DNA from: Euphorbia lathyris
Lineage: Eukaryota > Streptophyta > Magnoliopsida > Malpighiales > Euphorbiaceae
Length of the DNA: 64,000 bases
NCBI RefSeq assembly: GCF_963576675.1
Contig: NC_088913.1
Location: 76,073,001-76,137,000 of the forward strand
Direction of reading: 5' to 3'
The position numbers were made by a program, and so were the translations under genes. Below the pieces are notes generated by a model. It worked only from the letters and a program-made list of their open reading frames with translations. It was not told the origin of the DNA and did no database searches. This document shows positions 58,036 through 64,000 of the stretch, one piece after another; within the stretch, counting starts at the first letter, position 1; every line of letters begins with the position of its first letter.

Positions 58036-58763
58036 TGATGTAGATTGAAGTCGATTGAGAGATTTAATCGTAAAATCACAAAGATTACAACTTCTCTAGC
58101 TAAACTAGAAGGTTGAATAAACCCAACAAGGATAACCTTTGTGCTCCAATGGAGGCTTTTAATTTCAATTTCATCAAAGTTGAGGATCATTACAAATTAA
58201 GAAGTTTATATACTCTAACAAAGAGAGAGGGAAAAGACTAGAAACCCTTGGGTAGGGTTTTTAACAAAACATATGAAAGAGGGTAGGATAGGGAAGGGAA
58301 AGAAATAATGGCAACCTAGTAAATTTGTGGGTGATGGCAAAACAGTAATTAAGCAAGAGTGGAAATGGTCCCCAATGGTGAAAACTTGGAGGAGAAGTAT
58401 CCCCCAGTTGAGCATGCCCCGCGCCTCTAGAGTCACGCCCCGCGTGTTGGAGCTCCTAACCTGGGTGACGCTTCTTGAAGGATAACACGCGTGGCGTCTT
58501 CGGGACTACGCCCCGCGTAGTTGACTCCCTGGACTTTCTTCGTTTCGGAGGCTGGGTTTATGCTCCGCGTGCAAGGAGACACGCCCCGCGTAAGAGAGCT
58601 ACTGGTCTTTCCTCCGAAAACAGGGTCCTCCACGCCCTGAGCACTAGCAGGCACGCCCCGCATGTTCAATTGGCTGCCTTTGCTCTTGCCTTCCCCCAAT
58701 GGATCTCCCCGTGTCCCGTCTCTTGTCTCCGGATTCATACTTGAGGACGAGATGCCCTCATCA
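58036..58763 (-). repeat. 5' LTR of the gypsy remnant, 728 bp
   Basis: The ends TGATG/CATCA are inverted repeats and the inner end abuts the primer-binding site. The U3 half is unusually GC-rich (58400-58700) within AT-rich surroundings. Confidence 0.78.
58412..58662. promoter_or_regulatory. cluster of ACGCCCCGCG-type motifs in the LTR
   Basis: About seven copies or near-copies: TGCCCCGCG (58415), ACGCCCCGCGTG (58435), ACGCCCCGCGTAG (58508), TGCTCCGCGTG (58561), ACGCCCCGCGTAA (58581), ACGCCCTGAG (58632) and ACGCCCCGCATG (58653). The irregular spacing of about 20-75 bp is unlike a simple tandem array. The location fits the LTR promoter side. The role is unknown. Confidence 0.6.
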
Positions 58764-59935
58764 TTTACTGTATTTTTTCATTTATCTATAAAGTTTATTA
58801 GAAATAAAAAAAAACTCATATTTACAATTTTATATAGCTCTAATCATAATTTTATAATGTTTAAAATATGTTTTATTCATCATTTTCTACTCAAATTAAA
58901 TCTTATAATTAAATAAAAATTAATACATTAATTATGATATATTGGAAATATTGAGATTATGTGGTAGAGAAAAGAAAAATAGAAAATAGAAAAAATAAAT
59001 ACTTTATTATTATAAAATAGGATAAATGGTAATTTTATGAATTTAATTTAGTCTAATTTGATAATTGATTTAAATTAAAGGACTAAAAAGTTGAAAAAAA
59101 TAAAAACTTAGTAACTATATAATAAATTTCTAAAAACACATAAACTAAATAGTGTAATATATAAAAATATAAAATTAATATTACCCATATATTATATTAA
59201 AACTAATTTTGGAAATATTTAATGATAATTAAAAATACTTTAAAATTGTGTATTAACATAAAATAATTGATAATTATTAAAAAAAAAAGAATATTAACAT
59301 AATATCACATCCAACATATAGTAAATAAAGTGTATCTTAAGAATTTGGATGCTATTGGTGAAGTATATCTTCGAATTCAAACATAGTAAATCTTCCTTTG
59401 ATTTAGTTCTTTTTGCCATGAGGAAACTAGGGTTTCATAATAATGCTAGAGAACTAGGGTTGATAATTACTTTACATAATTAAGAAAATATAATTACATA
59501 TACTTATTTTTAATTCAAAGTCTCTTTTTCTCTCAAAAATGAATTCAAAGTTTTTTATAGCTTGTCTGGTTTCTCGATTTGAGTCTCGTCAAATACTAGT
59601 TAGATGGATTCTCTTTCGATTAAAGTTTTCTGAGTAAACTATAATTCGAACTTGAAATCTCTAATTTAAACGACTTGAAATCCTTAACCACCGAAGACAA
59701 GTTTACAAAATGATGCTTTATGACTACTGCTATTCATTGACTAAAAAGATTACTTCATATTCATTGGCAGATAAATGTATGTTAAAAAATAATTGGAGTT
59801 TATATATAGCGACAAATACATGATTGATCTGTTGGGTGATAATTTTATACGTGTGTGTACTTTTTTTTTTTTTGCTAAATTGAATTTGTCTGTATAATCT
59901 GAATGGTTCAGAACTAATTTTTATGTACAGTAAAA
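58764..59935. other. AT-rich sequence without genes
   Basis: No ORF or element ends supported. A poly(T) run lies at about 59861-59873. Confidence 0.5.
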
Positions 59936-59937
59936 CC

Positions 59938-60808
59938 TCTATAAATGCATATCCTTGGGACCGGAAAAAAATATTCATTAAGCGAGATTATTTATTTATC
60001 GATAAATGAATAAATTATTCATTTATCGATAAATTAATAAATTATTCATTATATATGTAATTATCTTGTTTAAGAAATATATTATTTGATTGATTTGTAA
60101 TTATCACATTAGCATAATTACAAATCAATCAAATAATTGCAAGATTCGTTCATAAGATGCTAATATTTCTGAACCACAAGTTGGTCAATTAGATGAAGAT
60201 ATCCAATGATTAAATGATGTCATTTCTAATTTATGCTATAGAAATGTGATGGATGTCGAACATCTTTTGAACTATCCTAGCGAGAATGATGCAGTTATGG
60301 AATCGCTTACAGACAAAGAAATTATCCGGTCAATAATGAACAATGATGATGGAAATGATCTAGAGCCAGATGATAGTTGTGTTGTCGCAAATGTATAGTC
60401 AAAAGAGACCTTTCAAGCAATGGCCACCTTAAACAACTACTTGTTACAACATGAGCAAAATATACCAGAAGTTGTGTTTGCACTACAAAAAGTTAAGAAT
60501 GATGTTCATTTTGGTTTAGGTGGAAAGAAAAAATAATCAACTATAGATGCATTTTTTTCAGTAGAAATGACTTCTAGTTAATTGATTAAAAGGTTTTGGT
60601 GTGTGTATATATATATATATATGTATATAATTTAATAATTATTAATTTATATTTTCATTGGGCCCTTAAGGATTTAAATATTTTTTATTACTTAATGCAT
60701 TTAGTGAGGTTATTACTTTAATCCATTGGCCCAAGTCGGGACCGGAAGAATTTATTATATAATCAAGGTTATTACTTTATCGAATATTCATTTATCGAGG
60801 TTTAACTG
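59938..60808 (+). mobile_element. Lemi1/Emigrant-like (pogo, Tc1/mariner) element, 871 bp, internally deleted
   Basis: The left end CAGTAAAACCTCTATAAATG and the complement of the right end (CAGTTAAACCTCGATAAATG) are inverted repeats flanked by TA (59936-59937 and 60809-60810). CAGT-AAACCTCTATAAAT ends with a TA duplication are known from Arabidopsis Emigrant MITEs and their pogo-like source Lemi1. Unlike a MITE, this copy keeps the 3' part of a transposase gene (60172-60581). An ATTTATCGATAAAT palindrome occurs twice just inside the left end (about 59995-60035). Confidence 0.85.
60172..60581 (+). pseudogene. pogo/Lemi1-type transposase C-terminal remnant
   Basis: In one frame it reads P-Q-V-G-Q-L-D-E-D-I-Q, stop, L-N-D-V-I, then L-T-D-K-E-I-I-R-S-I, a run of Asp/Asn/Glu (about 60337-60385), a second stop (about 60399), and L-N-N-Y-L-L-Q-H-E...V-F-A-L-Q-K-V. 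A further stop (about 60535) precedes I-D-A-F-F-S. This matches the acidic, helical tail after the DDE domain of plant jerky/CENP-B-like transposases. The DNA-binding and catalytic domains are deleted. Confidence 0.72.
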
Positions 60809-60810
60809 TA

Positions 60811-61240
60811 CAAATATAACACTTTTCAAATTAAGATAGATTTGAACTATAAAAGTAAAATGAAGTGATAAACAAAAAAAAGAGTCTTATTTTATGTGCT
60901 TAAAAAGTCTATAATTAGTAATAGATGTTGTAAAAAGAAATTTGCATACATATAGAAATATTTTATGCTTATTTCATATTCTTGTAACACCATTATTTGG
61001 ATCGAATTATTTTGAACGAATAAAAGAAGAATTATAAATTAAAAAAGCATACATGATTCTAGAAGGAATTATTCTAAACACTATAACTAAACTTTAAATC
61101 ACTTTTTATCCGTAATTGGTTCTTTCAAAAAGACTAATAGAGATTATTATAATTAGATTTTGTGATAGTCTTGCTTTAGTAGACCTCAAATCTTGTTAAT
61201 TACAAGCTATCCATACAACATAGCATATATAGCTTTTGAA
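60811..61240. other. AT-rich spacer
   Basis: No gene or element termini supported. Confidence 0.5.
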
Positions 61241-61248
61241 TAAAAACT

Positions 61249-61712
61249 AGGCGTAAAGACTTATTTAGTCTATATAGTATCCAAAATGTTACTATTTGCT
61301 CCATATGGTACTATTTTTGTAACACGTGGCATTCCTATATGTGATATCTGATTTGTTAATTTTTCTTACGTGACACAACTTTTAACATGTGGCATGTATA
61401 CGGGCCAGTTATTTTAATTATTATTTTTCCATATAAACTTTATATATGGATAAATAAGAAAAAAGTTAATTCCTTACTTGATCCACATATTAAGTTTATA
61501 TGAAAAAAGATTAAAACAATTGATACATGTATATATCACGTGTTAAAAATTATGTTATGTAAAAAATTTAACAAATCGGATAATATTTCATTCAAAATGA
61601 GTCAAATGTCACCTATGAGAATATGTGAGAAACCAAATGCTACCAAATAATATCACAGGAGATAAATGATATAATTTTGAATACTACGGGAAGACAAATA
61701 AGACTTTAATCC
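61249..61712. mobile_element. foldback (long inverted repeat) element, 464 bp
   Basis: The left half (from AGGCGTAAAGACTTATTTAG) pairs imperfectly along almost its whole length with the right half (complement GGATTAAAGTCTTATTTG...). Matching inner blocks are CCATATAAACTT and TCATATAAACTT. An 8-bp direct repeat TAAAAACT flanks it (61241-61248 and 61713-61720), although homology around the borders leaves 1-2 bp of ambiguity. It is non-coding. Superfamily is uncertain (hAT-like or MULE-like). Confidence 0.65.
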
Positions 61713-61720
61713 TAAAAACT

Positions 61721-63004
61721 AGTGAAGCCTTCCATGCGCTTTAGGATATTAGGGTTTTACACATCGCCTTGGACTTTTCTCTATTGTTGACAATATCTTC
61801 ATGGACGGGAGTATATGGAGGATCTGTGGAAATAGTTTACATTAACGGAATAGGAGGATATGGGGATGGATTTGAGTAGTTTAGTGGAAAGGGATAATCG
61901 GATTGCCTTAGTCGGACGAATTTTAAGAACATTGTTTCCTAAAAATAATTTGTGAATCATATTACTTATGAATATTACTTTTTACTTGTTTTGATTGTTT
62001 CAATGATATTATTGTTGAAATATTATTGTTTTCATATTTTTAAAGAAATGTGTTACAAACAAGGGGAGCCAGAGGAGGCGGAGAGAGTCGGACGATCCTC
62101 CAACCCACCGAAAAATCCCATATTTATTTTTTTTTATACGGTCTAGCTCTCGACATTTAGGTTCTGGCTACCATGGTTACAAATATATATGTTTTTTTAT
62201 TTATATTAGATAGTATAATATATATTTTAATTATATTTATTTAATAATTGTTTATTTAAAAAAATAAAAATACAAATTAAAATAATTCTAAATTAATTCT
62301 CAATTAATCTTCGGAAATCCTATCATCCGACTAATGTCTAGTGTTTTTATAACTTTATATTTGTTGTCACTTTTTTTGTTAGTTAATTTGATTGTCATGA
62401 TTAAAATAAGATATTATATGATATTTTTCATGGCTATAAACGAGTGTGTACAATGCTGTAATGCAAATATGATTATATAAGCAAGTGTGTAGAATACTCT
62501 AATGTTAATTTTTGTTTCTTAATGGCTTAATACATTAGTTGTTTGTTCAAAAAGATTGATTGGTTCATTAAATTCGTATGGTATTTCGTTAGCTTCCTAA
62601 ACTTAAAATATCACGATTAAGTTTCTAAATCTATAAAAACGTTATAAAGATGTACGAAATAAAAAAATAATTTATTTTAAAAATTTAGAATCACGAATTA
62701 CGGCTTTATTTTTTAAGTTTTGATTTTTTTTTATAAATTTAGACAAATTGCAACATATATCACTTTAAACAAGTTTCAGAGAGCAAATGGATCATTGTAA
62801 GCAAGTTAAGGGACCAATAAACTATTTTATATATATTAAGGTGGCCAACAGCAAAGAGTTCAAGTCAGTATAGATGAACTAAAGTAGAGCAAGATAAGTA
62901 ATTAGTAAAGAATTCAAGAAAGATAGAGTTGAAATCTGGAGACCCTTTACCACTGGTGCAGTCCACCTATTTATAAGAATTGAATAATTGGCTCAAATGT
63001 GGCC
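61721..63004. other. AT-rich sequence without supported genes
   Basis: A GC-richer patch at 62060-62120 lies in a 64-codon frame (61952-62146) with no family-like content. The remainder is AT-rich. Confidence 0.45.
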
Positions 63005-63130
63005 TTATGTGTATGGCTCAATGGTCTTGGCATGTATTCGGCTACCCCTTTGAATGTGCGCGGAGGTAGGCTTCGTGGGCTCCATAGGTCTGCGGGGCCA
63101 TCTTTCTCACCAAAGGTTCAATCCGAATAA
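63005..63130 (+). repeat. possible SINE-like or tRNA-derived fragment
   Basis: TGGCTCAATGG at 63014-63024 resembles a pol III A box and GGTTCAATCC at 63115-63124 resembles a B box, in an isolated GC-richer island. The 90-nt separation is too long for a tRNA and long for a plant SINE, and no tail or target duplication was found. Confidence 0.25.
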
Positions 63131-64000
63131 CTTCATTTTATTATTGGAATTTCAACATATGTTAGAATGAACGTGGAATGTAAACATTTCAAATCTGGGG
63201 AGACTTCACAATGTGTGTGAGAAATGATAATAAAAATTATTATTTAGCTAAATACACATGTGCTTTCTCAAATAAAAAATAGATGTGCATGAGCATGATG
63301 TATTTGTTGAATTTAAAACATTTGCGGAGAAATAATTTCAAACATCAATGAAAGCTTTCCAATCGGTGAGTTTATTAAGTTGATAGATTATTTTGGAGAA
63401 ATATTCTTGAAATGGTCTTGCTTTTATTCCATTTCAATATTGACATTTTGCTTTTGATAGCAAATTCCACAAGAATTATAAATGATTTGATCTAGTTGCA
63501 TTTTTTTTTATCTCATGTCATGTTTTTTCAGTAAACAAGTGTCGGATATAAAGTTATAAAGTTCACTCGTGAATTACACTCGGAATGAATCTCTATAATA
63601 TCAGAATCCTTGTAATGGGTTTCAAGATTTCCATGTCAAATGGAACTCTCTTCATACGCTTCTTGCGTGGCCATGTGTCTAGATTCTCCTCATCTTGTGT
63701 TATGTTTCAATTGTTGATTAGGTTCATAATAGTACGAAACAAGTTGAGCATGTGTTTCTCGCCGGCTCAACTTGCAGGAGGATAATAGTGTATACATTCT
63801 TGTATAGGTTATATAGCAAGAATCCTACTATAAAAAGGGAAGTCAATGACCCTGTTTTGTAAATAATTTTTTAAGATAAAATTAGAAGTTTGAGCCACTT
63901 TAGAGGTTTTGAATTGTCAAACCTCTAATAGTGGTGTTTGGTGAAAAGATGTTTGAAAGATGTTATTTGGTCTAAAAAACTAATTTTGAAAAATCTGGTT
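63131..64000. other. AT-rich sequence to the window end
   Basis: No gene supported. AGAGGTTT (63901-63908) and AAACCTCT (about 63921-63928) form an 8-bp inverted repeat near the end, possibly the edge of another small element cut by the window. Confidence 0.4.

Larger units (their letters stand above)
57392..58763 (-). mobile_element. 5' remnant of a gypsy-type LTR retrotransposon
   Basis: On the minus strand: a 728-bp LTR (58763-58036, TGATGAGGG...CTACATCA), a primer-binding site TGGTATCAGAGC (58033-58022, initiator tRNA-Met type), a leader, and a gag start at 57985. Everything after early gag is missing, and no second LTR was found in the window, so the element was deleted from its 3' side. 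Confidence 0.78.

Noticed and set aside
61952..62146. 64-codon frame as a small host gene
   Set aside because: Hydrophobic AT-driven start, no homologous pattern, and no promoter or splice context that I could defend.
63014..63124. tRNA gene with A and B boxes
   Set aside because: The box separation is about 90 nt and no cloverleaf could be drawn. At most it is a SINE-like fragment.

Overview
This window is repeat-dominated nuclear DNA of a flowering plant, probably a eudicot. The evidence is plant-type Athila and Sirevirus LTR retrotransposons, plant L1 and RTE LINEs, a Helitron, MULE/Tourist/Lemi1-type DNA transposons, and AT-rich spacers. I found no convincing host protein-coding gene, rRNA or tRNA. 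Every long reading frame belongs to a transposable element, and most are broken.

Layout. 1-1911 is the 3' end of a Ty3/gypsy element (polypurine tract plus a 1.64-kb LTR). It sits inside a Sirevirus-like Ty1/copia element (1912-10090: pol, a large extra ORF, 3' LTR), which itself sits inside an L1 LINE (10091 to about 14930). Then come a 1361-bp MULE with a perfect 9-bp target duplication (15023-16383) and a 310-bp Tourist-like MITE (16524-16833). A 6.2-kb minus-strand Helitron (17280-23484) consists almost entirely of about 31 tandem copies of its own roughly 198-bp 5' end. An RTE LINE (23665-31058, 12-bp target duplication) is split by a non-autonomous LTR element (26350-30929, target duplication ATCGC).

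After an AT-rich stretch with a small MITE (33588-33993) and a copia remnant (34661 to about 35905), a second copia element (Ale/Retrofit-like; 35911-36016 plus 47692 to about 50016) is split by a young, nearly intact 11.67-kb Athila element on the minus strand (36017-47686, target duplication CAGTT). A full-length minus-strand L1 LINE (50528-55807, 16-bp target duplication) interrupts an LTR-like dispersed repeat. The right end holds a 5' gypsy remnant (57392-58763), a Lemi1/pogo-like element with a decayed transposase tail (59938-60808), a foldback element (61249-61712) and AT-rich sequence without genes.

The most unusual points are: the Helitron whose 5' terminus is multimerised into a satellite-like array with a 7-unit higher-order repeat; an extra ORF of apparently the same protein family downstream of pol in both a copia and a gypsy element; and clusters of short perfect palindromes or hairpins in several unrelated LTRs. 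Coordinates of target duplications and termini were read directly from the sequence. Family and lineage names rest on motif recognition, without database searches.
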